Origin: Protonemura montana
Taxonomy: Eukaryota; Arthropoda; Insecta; Plecoptera; Nemouridae
Direction of reading: 5' to 3'
Length of the DNA: 64,000 bases
Assembly (NCBI GenBank): GCA_947568835.1
Contig: OX387603.1
Location: forward strand, 26,870,651-26,934,650
Shown: piece after piece, positions 35,701 to 47,402 of the stretch
Position numbering within the stretch: position 1 is the first letter of the stretch
Layout: each line of letters starts with the position of its first letter
Notes under the pieces: model-generated
What the model saw: only the letters and a program-made list of their open reading frames with translations
What the model was told of the DNA's origin: nothing
Database searches by the model: none
Translations under genes and position numbers: made by a program

Positions 35701-36644
35701 TATATTAGATTTCAAAGCATGAACTTGCATCGATCATCTGCAAAGCATGTGAATAATGCCTTTCTATGCCTGCTAAACGCCTCTCTCCTTGGCACAGGTC
35801 GTGGTGAGGAGACTAACATTGACCCGACGGTGCTGGCCTTTCTGATCCCTGGTATTGGCATCGCCAACACCGTGGGCCGTGTCGTGTGTGGTGTGGTCTC
35901 CAGTCTACCCGGCGCCAACGCGCTCCTGATCAACAACGTGGCACTCACAGCGGGTGGGATCGCCGTCATCGTTAGCGGCCTCTCCACGTCAGCCGGCTTC
36001 CAGTTCACGTATTGCACCGTCTTCGGGCTGGCCATTGGTACGTCGCTTGCGTTGCCACCCTGCAAAGCCTGCTTTGACGCCGTCATTACGCCATATTTAC
36101 TGTGTTTCAGCGTGCTTCGCCTCTCTGCGTTCCATCATTATCGTCGACCTTCTCGGGCTAGAGAAGCTGACCAACGCCTTTGGTCTGCTGCTGCTCTTCC
36201 AGGGTTTCGCCGCCATGTTGGGACCACCCCTCGCCGGTGAGTGACAAACGTCTCCCTCCTCACACCGTTAGGACGTAGTAGAATCACCTGGCATGTTCAA
36301 CAACTTGATTGGTACTAGTGCAAAAGCAAGGGGAAAAATATGAGTTTGTCCCAAAAATATCAAGGCATTTAACAGTTTGCAAGCAAATACTCCCGACAGA
36401 TCGCAAGCCTCCAGAAGGTTTGTGTTCTCGGACTAAGAACGTCCTTGGTTTGACGCTTTTTAATCGTCGCCGTATTGACCCCTCGATTTCAGGCTGGTTC
36501 ATGGAAGCCACCGGAAGCTACGACGCGGCCTTCTGGTTCTCAGGCACATTAATCCTGATCTCGGCCATCTTGACGTACCCCCTCGGTTGGGTAAACCGCC
36601 GCGAGCGCACAAAGCAAGCAGCGCGCGTCGCGGCTGTAGTGTAA
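32752..36644 (+). CDS. MCT-B: SLC16-type monocarboxylate transporter
   Basis: 647-aa carrier with 12 expected helices. Exons: 32752-33052, 33884-34027, 34102-34287, 34526-34687, 34789-35143, 35273-35550, 35798-36037, 36111-36236, 36493-36644; all GT-AG and in frame. Helix 1 begins VPPDGGWGWVVM at about residue 43. Other family marks are [19 protein letters not shown], the helix 8 arginine in NTVGRVVCG and [14 protein letters not shown]. The loop between helices 6 and 7 carries basic RRRRDSECSYKSGRSRK, then AGVRPFYR and DDILFTGS split by a phase 2 intron. The N-terminus has a DADADADADA run coded by GCCGAC repeats. The ATG follows a likely acceptor (CCCGCGCAG) by seven bases, so a 5' untranslated exon or trans-spliced leader is likely. 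Intron 1 holds a SINE. No AATAAA was found nearby. Confidence 0.92.
33165..33656 (+). repeat. 5S-headed SINE in MCT-B intron 1
   Basis: Two 5S-like head units about 91 bp apart (GTTAAACAACACAGCGCTGG and GTTAAGCAACACTGCGCTGA), the body (CATGGATTTGTGGAGGAATC) and the tail CGTCGTTAAACACCAC with AATCAATC. It looks full length and close in sequence to the 7.0 kb copy, so probably young. Confidence 0.85.
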
Positions 36645-37447
36645 ACCGCGCTCATGATGACTCGACGGGGCAGTGGACGACTTCAGCTTCCCAGTTCACC
36701 GGCGAACCGCCAGAGCGCTCTGCTGGTGCTGCCACAGAACGTTCTGGTGGCCGGTTTCTCAACTGGATTGTCAATAGCACGTTGGATCGCGTCTCGCCAG
36801 TGCCCACACGATTCGGCCACGAGACACTTTGTCAATTTGTGGTGCATCAACGCGCTTCTGGTGGTCGGTGTGCAAACTAAGCAGGAAACAAAACCAACGG
36901 AGCAGAGTGCAAGACTGTGATACCCGCGAGGCGGTGGCGCCCGCGTGGGCATGCACCGAACTATCTTGTTGCCTACGCCTGCCTACATTAGGCGAGGTAT
37001 TATTTTATATCTAGCCGACAAGTTGCCTCGATCTTGGTTGGCTTGAGGCAGAGAAACTCATCACAAATCGCATACGTAACTAATATATTTATTAGTGTGT
37101 AAGGCCCTTTTCGTATACCTGGACGTGCGGGGGCATATTTATTTTATATATAATACGATTTACAGACAAAATGAACGTACTCTATATTTTAAGAAGGTGT
37201 ATTTACTGTGAGAAAGATGCAAATATACGACTCAAAAACACGTGCAACTTTATTGGCGGATGCTATCCCTACGCAAGTCCTCGACTGGTTCCTGACTTCC
37301 GGCGTTTAGTAACAATGGGGCAACAATGGCCGACGCTGGCAAACGGCCGGTTGCTAGGAGATGGCCTACGCGTGTGCGATGGCTAAACCCCTCCTCACCT
37401 GACAGACGAGGTGCAGTCAGCGCCCTCTGTGAGCTCTGCAGACTCCG
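36645..37447. other. B-C intergenic region
   Basis: About 0.8 kb with no repeat recognised. AT-rich from 37070 to 37200. Just before the MCT-C ATG is a candidate acceptor (GTGAGCTCTGCAG, ending about 37441). Confidence 0.5.
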
Positions 37448-40400
37448 ATGAACGCAGCACAGAGAGGCGCTCCGACGGGAACGCCCCGAAGCAGCGCCGC
37501 GACACGGTAAGCACGTCGACACCTTCCTAAACCTCCCAGTGGCACTTTCTCTGTGTCTAACATCGCCTCCTTAACCCTGCACAGAGGCGCGTCCGCGCAG
37601 AGCGTCACTGCCGAGTACCACGACACGACGGCGGTCGTGGTGCCTCCCGACGGAGGTTACGGCTGGGTGATCGTCGCCGCCTCATTTTTTAGCAACTTCT
37701 TGATAGAGGGGAGCAACTCGTCGTTCAGTACCTACATCGAGGAACTGGCGAAGGCGTTCAACACGACCGAGTCGGCGATCTCACTCGTCGGCTCCTTGCT
37801 AGTCGGCATCGACCAACTCAGTGGTAACCTTCAACCTTACTTTAAACAATGCATCCTCAATATGCAGACACTTTTGCAAGCCTTACTAACGCCCCAGGAC
37901 CCCTGGCTAGCGGCATCGCCAACCGATACGGGTTCCGCACGGCTCTGATCAGCGGTGGATTCCTGGCCTGCGCTGGTCTCACACTCTCCTATTTCTCCAC
38001 ATCCGTCGTCTACCTGTACCTGAGCTACGGATTGCTAGGAGGTAGGCATCCACCCGGCCACCGCGTTGGCGAGTTTCCCTGGAGGTTGCATCAGCTAATA
38101 TGTCTGCTGACCTCAAGACAACTAGCCATCAAACTCGAGCCCCAATATCGCTAGGTCACAAATCCTGTCCAATGTGCCAAGCGGTAATGCCATTAGCGGA
38201 CACTGCACTTCTCCTTCCCGAAACCTGTCGTGCACTGCCAGCTCATATGGGCGACGTTGTTTACAAGTTCAACCTCTTTGATACTACCGACCCGACAGGC
38301 GTGGGCAGCGGGCTTGTCTACGTACCGGCCGTGATCGCCGTCAACTTCTTCTTCTCTCGATGGCGTGCACTTGCCGTCAGTATCGCCATGGTCGGATCCA
38401 ACTTTGGCGGTGCCACTTTGCCTCATCTGATCGGCTTCACCGTGAACCACCTCGGCTGGCGTTACTCCATGCTCGTGCAGGCAGGTACGCCGTGTTGGTC
38501 CGAACGAAGTCTTAGTGAGATCACCGAAGTTAAGCAATACTGCGCTGAGTCAGGTATTGGATGGGTGACCACTGAACGGTTTGGCCTGTTGGAAACACCG
38601 GTCCTCGTGAGATCACCGAAGTTAAGCAACACTGCGCTGAGTCAGGTATTGGATGGGTGACCACCGAATGGTTTGGCGTGTTGGAAACACCGGTCCTTGT
38701 GAGATCACCGAAGTTAAGCAACACTGCGCTGGGTCAGGTATTGGATGGGTGACCACCGAACGGTTTGGCGTGTTGGAAACACCGGTCCTCGTGAGAGTTA
38801 AGCAACACTGCACTGGGTCAGGTATTGGATGGGTGACCACCGAATGGTTTGTCGTGTTGGAAACACCGGTCCTCGTGAGATCACCGAAGTTAAGCAACAC
38901 TGCGCTGAGTCAGGTATTGGATGGGTGACCACCGAATGGTTTGGCGTGTTGGAAACACCGGTCCTTGTGAGATCACCGAAGTTAAGCAACACTGCGCTGG
39001 GTCAGGTATTGGATGGGTGACCACCGAACGGTTTGGCGTGTTGGAAACACCGGTCCTCGTGAGAGTTAAGCAACACTGCGCTGGGTCAGGTATTGGATGG
39101 GTGACCACCGAATGGTTTGACGTGTTGGAAACACCGGTCCTCGTGAGGTCATCGAAGCTAAGCAACACTGCGCTGAGTCAGGTATTGGATGGTTGACCAC
39201 TGAACGGTATTGTTGTGACGCAGGCTTGCTGCTTTGCTGCTCGGTACTCGGCATCTTTTTCCGTCCACCCCCCGCGACGCACGTGACCCAGAACGTCGCG
39301 ACGCCTGTCAGCATCACTAGCGCCAGCCTCGGTCGACGTCGCAACAGCAACGTGAACTACCCGAGCGTGATGGACGTCGTTGGCGAGAGCCACAGCCGCA
39401 TGGTACTCTCGACGCTCACCAGGTGCGCATCACCGATCCGGGGCTGCGAGTTCTGCTTGGCATCAACGCCTCTACCCGTCACCATGATGCTTACAGGAGG
39501 CCGTCACAAATGTGGCAGGACCACGGCATAGCTCCAGTACGCGGCGGGTCCCCCGAGACAACGCGCACGCTCACACAGGTTGCCAAGGAGACTGGAGGTG
39601 GGAGCTGCTGTGGCCGATGTCTGCACGCGACCTTCTGCTGTACGTGCTGCCGTCGGCGTCGAAGAGACAAAGGAGTGCGACCTTTCTACAGGTACGCTGG
39701 GATTAATTTAAGTTTGCTACTATCTGAGGTGCTTGTACGAACCAGGAAAACATGACACTATGATGCTACTGTTAACTATCCGATTTAAAAGCAGAGAAAA
39801 ATGTTTTTCTGTGAATGAAACATTTAATAATCTAAGTAAAAATAAATATTAAATGAAAAACAATTAATTTTAATCAATTAAAGTTCAAATTAATATATTT
39901 TGGGTTACTTTTAACTTTTATCAAGTTGGCATGCACCAAAGCTTGCAAACCGCTCTTTGGCAGCCATTGCTAGAATCCGCTAGTGTACGGTAGGTATTTA
40001 GCAGAAGCCACTAGGACTTTTAGTTTTGTATTCAAGTTCTTATTTTTCAACAGCTTTAGTTTCACGTAAATGAACTGATCAATTCACAAAGAATTAAAAT
40101 ACGAGATGTACCTGACTAACTTTCAAACTCCCCGGTGAAGACTAGCTTTAATTTGCTTTCAAAAGTTGGCAATGTGTAGTCAGAGTCCACCAGGCTGTGG
40201 CAAGGTAAGGCTCACTGAACCTACGCCAAACCAGCGCCAGCTTGAACCGTGCGCAGATGATGACCAGAGCTGTCTTGCCCTGCGCAGGGACGACATCTTC
40301 TACGAGGGTAGCACGACGCGTCTGTCACTGTACGACACGTCACCACGCGCAGGCGCGCAGGGCTACCACCTGCGCGTAACACGCGTCGCAGAACACCGTG

Positions 40401-43400
40401 ACGTCATGGAAGAGTTGTCTGCGCGCTGCGTCATGTTTCCACGTGCGCTGCGCAGGACGCTGGCAACCATGTGTGACGTCACACTGCTGCGCTCGCTGCC
40501 CATGGCGCTCATTGCCGCTGCGTTCATGTTTTCCAGCGCGGCCTACTATGTTCCCTTCACGTACCTGCGCCGTGAGTGTCATCACGGGGCTTAGTTGAGT
40601 GCCGTTGAGTGTGCAGGTTCTAGGTAGAGACAGAACGTTAATGTTAAACCGTTGAGTGTGCAGGTTCTAGGTAGAGACAGAACGTTGATGTTAAACCGTT
40701 GAGTGTGCAGGTTCTAGGTAGAGACAGAACGTTAATGTTAAACCGTTGAGTGTGCAGGTTCTAGGTAGAGACAGAACGTTAATGTTAAACCATTGAGTGT
40801 GCAGGTTCTAGGTAGAGACAGAACGTTAATGTTAAACCGTTGAGTGTGCAGGTTCTAGGTAGAGACAGAACGTTGATGTTAAACCGTTGAGTGTGCAGGT
40901 TCTGGGTAGAGGCAGAACGTTGATGTTAAACCGTTGAGTGTGCAGGTTCTAGGTAGAGACAGAACGTTGATGTTAAACCGTTGAGTGTGCAGGTTCTAGG
41001 TAGAGACAGAACGTTAATGTTAAACCGTTGAGTGTGCAGGTTCTAGGTAGAGACAGAACGTTGATGTTAAACCGTTGAGTGTGCAGGTTCTAGGTAGAGA
41101 CAGAACGTTGATGTTAAACCGTTGAGTGTGCAGGTTCTAGGTAGAGACAGAACGTTGATGTTAAACCGTTGAGTGGCAGGTTCTGGGTAGAGGCAAAACG
41201 TTGATGTTAAACCGTTGAGTGTGCAGGATCTAGGTAGAGACAGAACGTTAATGTTAAACCGTTGAGTGTGCAGGTTCTAGGTAGAGACAGAACGTTAATG
41301 TTAAACCGTTGAGTGTGCAGGTTCTAGGTAGAGACAGAAAATTGATGTTAAACCGTTGAGTGTGCAGGTTCTAGGTAGAGACAGAACGTTAATGTTAAAC
41401 CGTTGAGTGTGCAGGTTCTAGGTAGAGACAGAACGTTGATGTTAAACCGTTGAGTGTGCAGGTTCTAGGTAGAGACAGAACGTTAATGTTAAACCGTTGA
41501 GTGTACAGGTTCTAGGTAGAGACAGAACGTGAATGTTAAACCGTTGAGTGTGCAGGTTCTAGGTAGAGACAGAACGTTGATGTTAAACCGTTGAGTGTGC
41601 AGGTTCTAGGTAGAGACAGAACGTTAATGTTGAACCGTTGAGTGTGCAGGTTCTAGGTAGAGACAGAACGTTAATGTTAAACCGTTGAGTGTGCAGGTTC
41701 TAGGTAGAGACAGAACGTTAATGTTAAACCGTTGAGTGTGCAGGTTCTAGGTAGAGACAGAACGTTGATGTTAAACCGTTGAGTGTGCAGGTTCTAGGTA
41801 GAGACAGAACGTTAATGTTGAACCGTTGAGTGTGCAGGTTCTAGGTAGAGACAGAACGTTAATGTTAAACCGTTGAGTGTGCAGGTTCTAGGTAGAGACA
41901 GAACGTTAATGTTAAACCGTTGAGTGTGCAGGTTCTAGGTAGAGACAGAACGTTGATGTTAAACCGTTGAGTGTGCAGGTTCTAGGTAGAGACAGAACGT
42001 TAATGTTAAACCGTTGAGTGTGCAGGTTCTAGGTAGAGACAGAACGTGAATGTTAAACCGTTGAGTGTGCAGGTTCTAGGTAGAGACAGAACGTTGATGT
42101 TAAACCGTTGAGTGTGCAGGTTCTAGGTAGAGGCAGAACGTTAATGTTAAACCGTTGAGTGTGCAGGTTCTAGGTAGAGACAGAACGTTGATGTTAAACC
42201 GTTGAGTGTGCAGGTTCTAGGTAGAGACAGAACGTTAATGTTAAACCGTTGAGTGTGCAGGTTCTAGGTAGAGACAGAACGTTAATGTTGAACCGTTGAG
42301 TGTGCAGGTTCTAGGTAGAGACAGAACGTTAATGTTAAACCGTTGAGTGTGCAGGTTCTAGGTAGAGACAGAACGTTAATGTTAAACCGTTGAGTGTGCA
42401 GGTTCTAGGTAGAGACAGAACGTTAATGTTAAACCGTTGAGTGTGCAGGTTCAAGGTAGAGACAGAACGTTAATGTTACAGTCTCTGCGTGAAAGATGGC
42501 CACCAAATGACTACTTTACCGACAAAAATGCTGAGTACCGGAACACGCCGTTAAGTGGAGCCACTGTCGTATGAAATTTAATTTCGATATTTCTCGTAGG
42601 TTACTCGCTTTTGAATATCGTTACGTGTCTATCAATCGTTGAGGTAAACATCGATGGAGATCTTTTGTTCATGAAAAGTCTCAAAAGCAAAGAAGATTCA
42701 AAGAGTAGAAACTGCAGACCAAAAGAAGATTATACATGTATATATGCATAGCGCTCGGCACCGGGTTTACCCTTGCCTCCCTTGCAGTGCGGGAGCTTTC
42801 GAAGGGCGGCGACGATACAAGGGCGACAATGTTCCTGACTGTAATCAGTCTGTCAGCCATGGCAGGCCGCCTGATCTGCGCAGGCGTCTCCAGCCTGCCC
42901 TGCACCAACCACTTCTATGTCATCAGCGCCACTCAAACAGTCGGCGCGTGCGCAGTGTTCATCTGCGCATTCGACCCGCCGTACGAGGCGCAGATCGCGT
43001 GCTGCGTGTGCTACGGGTTCGCACTGGGTGAGAGGCGTTTCGTCGGCTTTGTTCGCGACCTCGAACGCTTTACCAACCACATGCTGTTGTCTGTCCGGCA
43101 GCGTGCACTTCCAACCTCCGCTCCATCATAATCGTGGACCTCGTAGGACTACACAACCTGACCAACGCCTTCGGTCTCGTGATGCTCTTCCAGGGCGTCG
43201 GTTTCATATCGGGCCCGCCCATTGCAAGTGAGTCACGGAGGCGTTTCACTAGCATGGTCACACTCTGACACCACACTGACGCACGAGTCTCTGTCACAGG
43301 TCTGATCAAGGAGGCTTCCGGCAGCTTTCCGTCTGTCTTTTGGTTCGCTGGCAGCATGATCCTGGCCTCGGCGATGCTCACCTATCCGTTGAACGAGCTG

Positions 43401-43433
43401 AAGAAGCGTCGACCCCGCGGTGACCTGCGATGA
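37448..43433 (+). CDS. MCT-C: SLC16-type monocarboxylate transporter
   Basis: 601-aa carrier. Exons: 37448-37506, 37585-37823, 37898-38041, 38299-38484, 39224-39422, 39497-39691, 40288-40571, 42788-43027, 43102-43227, 43300-43433. The ATG is chosen because it alone gives the phase 2 end that fits exon 2. Family marks: [31 protein letters not shown], helix 8 arginine in [10 protein letters not shown] and [14 protein letters not shown]. The central loop has a cysteine-rich, very basic block ([20 protein letters not shown]) then GVRPFYR and DDIFYEGS. Helix 7 to 8 departs from MCT-B but matches MCT-D closely, so C and D are sister copies. Intron 4 is almost filled by a 5S-like array and intron 7 by the 47-bp satellite, yet the reading frame is intact. 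Confidence 0.92.
38492..39205 (+). repeat. Tandem array of 5S-rRNA-like segments
   Basis: Eight units, each with ACACCGGTCCTCGTGAGATC, ACCGAAGTTAAGCAACACTG and GGATGGGTGACCACC, corresponding roughly to the middle two thirds of 5S rRNA. Unit spacing is about 92 bp with some units near 84 bp, and a three-unit block of about 268 bp is repeated. The 5' and 3' ends of true 5S genes are missing, so these are not 5S genes. The array lies in MCT-C intron 4 and ends about 20 bp before the acceptor at 39223. Confidence 0.9.
40605..42690 (+). mobile_element. Foldback-like element FB47, copy I (40-unit arm)
   Basis: About 40 direct copies of a 47-bp unit (CCGTTGAGTGTGCAGGTTCT, AGGTAGAGACAGAACGTTAA, TGTTAAA) run to about 42479. 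The FB47 core follows directly (CAGTCTCTGCGTGAAAGATG, GGAGCCACTGTCGTATGAAA, AGGTTACTCGCTTTTGAATA). The inverted right arm seen in copy III is absent. Units differ mainly by GTTAATG versus GTTGATG, which suggests recent amplification. It fills MCT-C intron 7. Confidence 0.8.
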
Positions 43434-44295
43434 CCTTTCCCGAGCGTGGCCGACTTTACCCGAGCGGTGCCGATCTGATCCAAGCGGGACCGACCATTCC
43501 CGAGACATGCTAACCGGTCCCGAGCAATACTGTCATGCCGATCTCACCCGAGCGCGACTGAATGAACCCGAGAATAGCCGATCTATTCCGTGCTAGGGCG
43601 ACCAGACACGAGTTTGGCCGAACTGTCACGAAATCTGTCATCTTCTACATCTGCTCGACTTTCGGATTGATCGACTCTGTAGTTGACAATAAAAAGTCTT
43701 GCAGCCTGAAATCAATGTCTTCTCTCTCTCTCTTGCTTTAGCCTGCCTCGTGCTCGACAATCACTCTCCCTCTGAAGTGGTCTCCTAGCAATGACTCTTC
43801 AAGCCTGTCAAACTCTTAGGTACAAATGAAGGGCGACATGACGGGGACGCTGACCTCACGGCACTGCCTTGATTAACGTTTAGTCTTCTATGGGTGACTT
43901 CTGCCAATTTAGGCCGACGATAATCATTGTGAGTGCCATGCTAAGCTGGCAAATCATATTCCACCTTCCGTTCGAATCCTCGACGACCACGTCGCCATTC
44001 TGGCTGACTCGGAGCACGAGGTAGTTCAGTCTTAACCTCACTTCACTGACCCACGTGTTGCACACGCTCGTTCTGCCACTCTTCGTTGCTCTCACGTACA
44101 ATACCTGCATCGTTCTTGTAGCCTCGGTGTTATTTTGACATTTAATACACTGTTATTTCCTTTTCTTTTTGTGAAATAGTGCATGCATGTATCGGAGTAA
44201 ATAAAACTAAAACAATCGGAAATATTGTCGCAAAACGCTGAGTCGCAAAGTTGTCTGATTGTACTTTGTAACTCCAGCTCTGAGCCGACACCCAG
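43434..44295. other. MCT-C 3' UTR and C-D intergenic region
   Basis: The first 200 bp contain a loose, degenerate repeat around CCCGAGCG and GCCGA words spaced roughly 20-30 bp. The rest is unremarkable. The MCT-D ATG directly follows a possible acceptor (CCGACACCCAG). Confidence 0.5.
43688..43693 (+). terminator. MCT-C polyadenylation signal
   Basis: AATAAA (GACAATAAAAAG) 255 bp after the stop. Confidence 0.6.
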
Positions 44296-47124
44296 ATGGA
44301 AACACACGGAGCGGGCACGGTGGTCATGCTCCCAGACGGCGGCTACGGCTGGGTCATCATGATAGTCTCGTTCCTGGCCAACTTCCTGACCGACGGTATC
44401 ATCTCCTCGTGCGGCCAGTTCATGGTGTCGCTCACCAAGGATTTGAAAGCAACTCCTGCCGCCGTCTCGCTGATCGGCTCACTCTTGGTGGGCGTCGCCC
44501 AGCTCGCCGGTACGTACCCCTCGTGTCATGTCAGGTCCTGCTCAGACTCGCCGTGTCATGTGCTCACCCTGCACACCCTGACAGGTCCCCTGGCGAGCGG
44601 GATCTCCAACCGCTACGGCTTCCGGGTTTCGGTCATTGTCGGCAGCCTCATCGCGGCCGCTGGGTTCGCGAGCTCCTACTTTGCCACATCCGTCGACAGT
44701 CTTTACGGGACGTACGGGTTCGTTGGGGGTAGGTAGCAACCCTGCCAGGTGCCAGATGGGTGCTAGGTCCACTGGTATTTTCTCTATAAAGCAGCATCGT
44801 GGCATTTGCATTGGCGAGTCTAGCCTTAGTCATCCTTGAGTGCTGGACAATGGACATGGATAACAACCTTGTGCTGCTGAAGGTTTGGGGGCTGATCTAA
44901 GTGCTCAGCTGATGGCTACCTCGTGCAGACAGTCGGAGGTCACTGAAGACTGATGAAGACCCTGTGGTGCCCTTTAGGCATCGGGTTCGGGCTGGTATAC
45001 GTGCCCAGCGCCCTCGCAGTCAACTTCTGGTTCACGCGTTGGCGGGCTCTGGCCACAGGTGTCGCGCTCGTCGGATACAACGCCGGCGGCGTGGTGCTGC
45101 CCGTGGTGCTGGACTTGTGCATAGAAAGCTACGGATGGCGTATCACCTTCCTCGTAGAAGCAGGTATAGGCTGCCACCGAGGAAAGGTCTAGAAAAAAGC
45201 TAGTAGAAATTAAAAAATATATATACTTAAAACTTTGGGATTCTATTGGCTGAACATTTTGCTACAAATTACGTGCGTTTATAAACTGTATAGACAATAT
45301 CATTGATGAACATGTACCAATATGTATTCTCAACACAAATTCACCTCTGAGCGTAAAATAGTTTAACATTTTAGCATCAAAAACCTGGCGACATTTGGCA
45401 TAAGAACCGCTGTCATATAATTAACTTTCCCGCTAAGATTGGGTTCACTCAGCGGCCGCGGCGAGCAGCACGCATTCAAAGCAACGTCCCCTAGACCTCG
45501 ATGTTAACAACATAAGCATTTCACTCACTAAAGCTTCGTGGCTGAGCTAGCGTCAAATTGAGACCGGTTCGCTCGTTGTCCCACGGGAACAGCGCTGATG
45601 CTGGGTTGCTCGCTGCTGGGCCCGTTCTTCTTGCCCCCTCCGGCGATGACCATCCTCCAGCCCGGCACAGCCGGTGCCAGCCTCACGAGCATGGGTCTGA
45701 GCCTGACTTCACGCATGCGCGTCAAGTCGGGCAACATCCACAACAAGAACTACGCGAGCGTGATGGAGATTATGGGCCCCGAAGAGTCTGTGGGGTCGTT
45801 GCAGTGGGGACCAGCGGGATGGCAGGGGGCCCCGACCCGACCCAAGGGCGAACGCTGCAAAGTCTGCTGCCACAACTTTCTGACATGTCACTGGAAGTGT
45901 AAACGACGTCCTAAGACGCACGGGGTGCGCCCGTTTTACCGGTGGGTGCTAAGCCAAGGATCCCTGCCAAGGGTGCAAAGTCTCCAGCCATTGCCTGACC
46001 TAGTATTTTGTCTCCAGAGACGACATATTCTACGGCGGAAGCACGGTCCGTCTGGAACAATATCAGAGCCACCGAGAGTTCGGTGAAAAGGTGTACAACC
46101 TGAAGGTAAGTGGCGACCTGTTGCGGTTGCGAACCCGGAGCCTCTGAGTGCCTGACTGCCGCGCACGCGTGCTACAGGTGACGCGCGTGGCTTCTCATCG
46201 TGACGTCATGGAGGAGTTGTCCACCCGCTGCGTCATGTTTCCTCACGCACTGCGTAGGACTCTGGTGACAATGTGCGACTTCACTCTGCTGCGTTCACCG
46301 GCCATGGTCTTACAAACCACCTGCTCTCTTGCAGCCGCCACGGCCTTCTACACGCCCTACATATTCTTGCCCGGTACGTTCCTCCACAGCCTTCTTAGCT
46401 CGTGACGACTCTCTTTTGCCCTCGACTAACTTGTGACGTCACCCTCAGCGCGCGGCATCTCGAAGGGTCTGACCTCCATGGATGCCACCCTGTACGTCAC
46501 AACCATCAGCGCCGCGGCGGCCATCGGAAGAATCACCTGCGCTGTCATGGCCAGTCTGCCGTGCTCCAACCACTTCTACCTGCAGAGCGCAGCACAGACT
46601 TTTGGCGGCTGCGCAGTGCTGGCCTGCGGGTTCCCCATACCGTACATTGCGCAGCTTGTTTGCTGCGCGGTATACGGGATGTCGATCGGTGGGTGCTCGT
46701 CGGGGGGGGGGGGGGGGGGGGGCGTTTAGCGTTGCTTGGGACTAACCTCTGTTTGGTCCGCAGCGTTCACGTCCAACCTCCGCTCGATCATCATCGTCGA
46801 CCTGGTCGGACTGCAGAACTTGACCAATGCCTTCGGTCTGCTGCTAATGTTCCAGGGTGTGGGTTACATCGTCGGCCCCCCAATCGCCGGTAAGACACAA
46901 CGCCCCGGTGCTATATAACTCCTGGCCAGGAGTCCCAGGATCGATCCTCCTAGTGCACGTGTCCGTTTACAGGCGTTATACTGGGGGCGACGGACGACAA
47001 CTACGACACGGTGTTCTGGTTCGCCGGCGCCCTGATCCTGGTCTCGGCCGTCTGCTCGTACCCGTTGAACGAGCTTGCAAAGCGCGGCAAGACCCACGAC
47101 ATCGTCAAACAGCGGCGGCGGTGA
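44296..47124 (+). CDS. MCT-D: SLC16-type monocarboxylate transporter
   Basis: 564-aa carrier. Exons: 44296-44509, 44585-44728, 44978-45163, 45593-45941, 46018-46105, 46178-46373, 46449-46688, 46764-46889, 46973-47124. The N-terminus is very short, with [12 protein letters not shown] at about residue 12. Other marks: [19 protein letters not shown], helix 8 arginine in [10 protein letters not shown] and [14 protein letters not shown]. The loop carries a cysteine and basic block ([18 protein letters not shown]), then HGVRPFYR and DDIFYGGS. A 72-bp phase 0 intron (46106-46177) splits the loop after the DDIFY block; no other copy has an intron at this spot, so it looks gained here or lost elsewhere. 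The donor of intron 7 is followed within 13 bases by a 21-G run. Confidence 0.92.
46702..46722 (+). repeat. G21 run just inside an MCT-D intron
   Basis: Begins 13 bases after the donor of the 75-bp intron 7 and is followed by CGTTTAGCG. G-runs near 5' splice sites are known intronic splicing enhancers; use here is inference. Confidence 0.85.
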
Positions 47125-47139
47125 CCTTGCTTACATGCT

Positions 47140-47145
47140 AATAAA
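47140..47145 (+). terminator. MCT-D polyadenylation signal
   Basis: AATAAA 16 bp past the stop, giving a very short 3' UTR. Confidence 0.65.
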
Positions 47146-47402
47146 ACCACTGTCTTAAACAACAACCTTCTTACTTTTTAAACAATCGTGTGAATGTTTG
47201 GCTGGAGTCGAAGCAGTCGCTTGGCAACCAACTGAGTTCGTGGATTTGTGGCCATCAGCTTTACAGCTTCGAGTGTCCACCGCTAGGTGCAATGCGGCCT
47301 GCAGCGACCACCACGTAAGTCCCGGTCTACTGACGTCAGCACGCCTTGAAAGGGGTCGCCGTCTGGGAGGAATATTTTCCCCGCCAATATAAACATGTGC
47401 GC

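Noticed and set aside
37384-37506. Longer upstream reading of MCT-C exon 1 in another frame (EVQSAPSVSS)
   Set aside because: It ends in phase 0 and would break the frame into exon 2; the ATG at 37448 gives the required phase 2.
38492-39205. Possible functional 5S rRNA genes
   Set aside because: Only the central part of 5S is present; mature 5' and 3' ends and a T-run terminator after each unit are missing.
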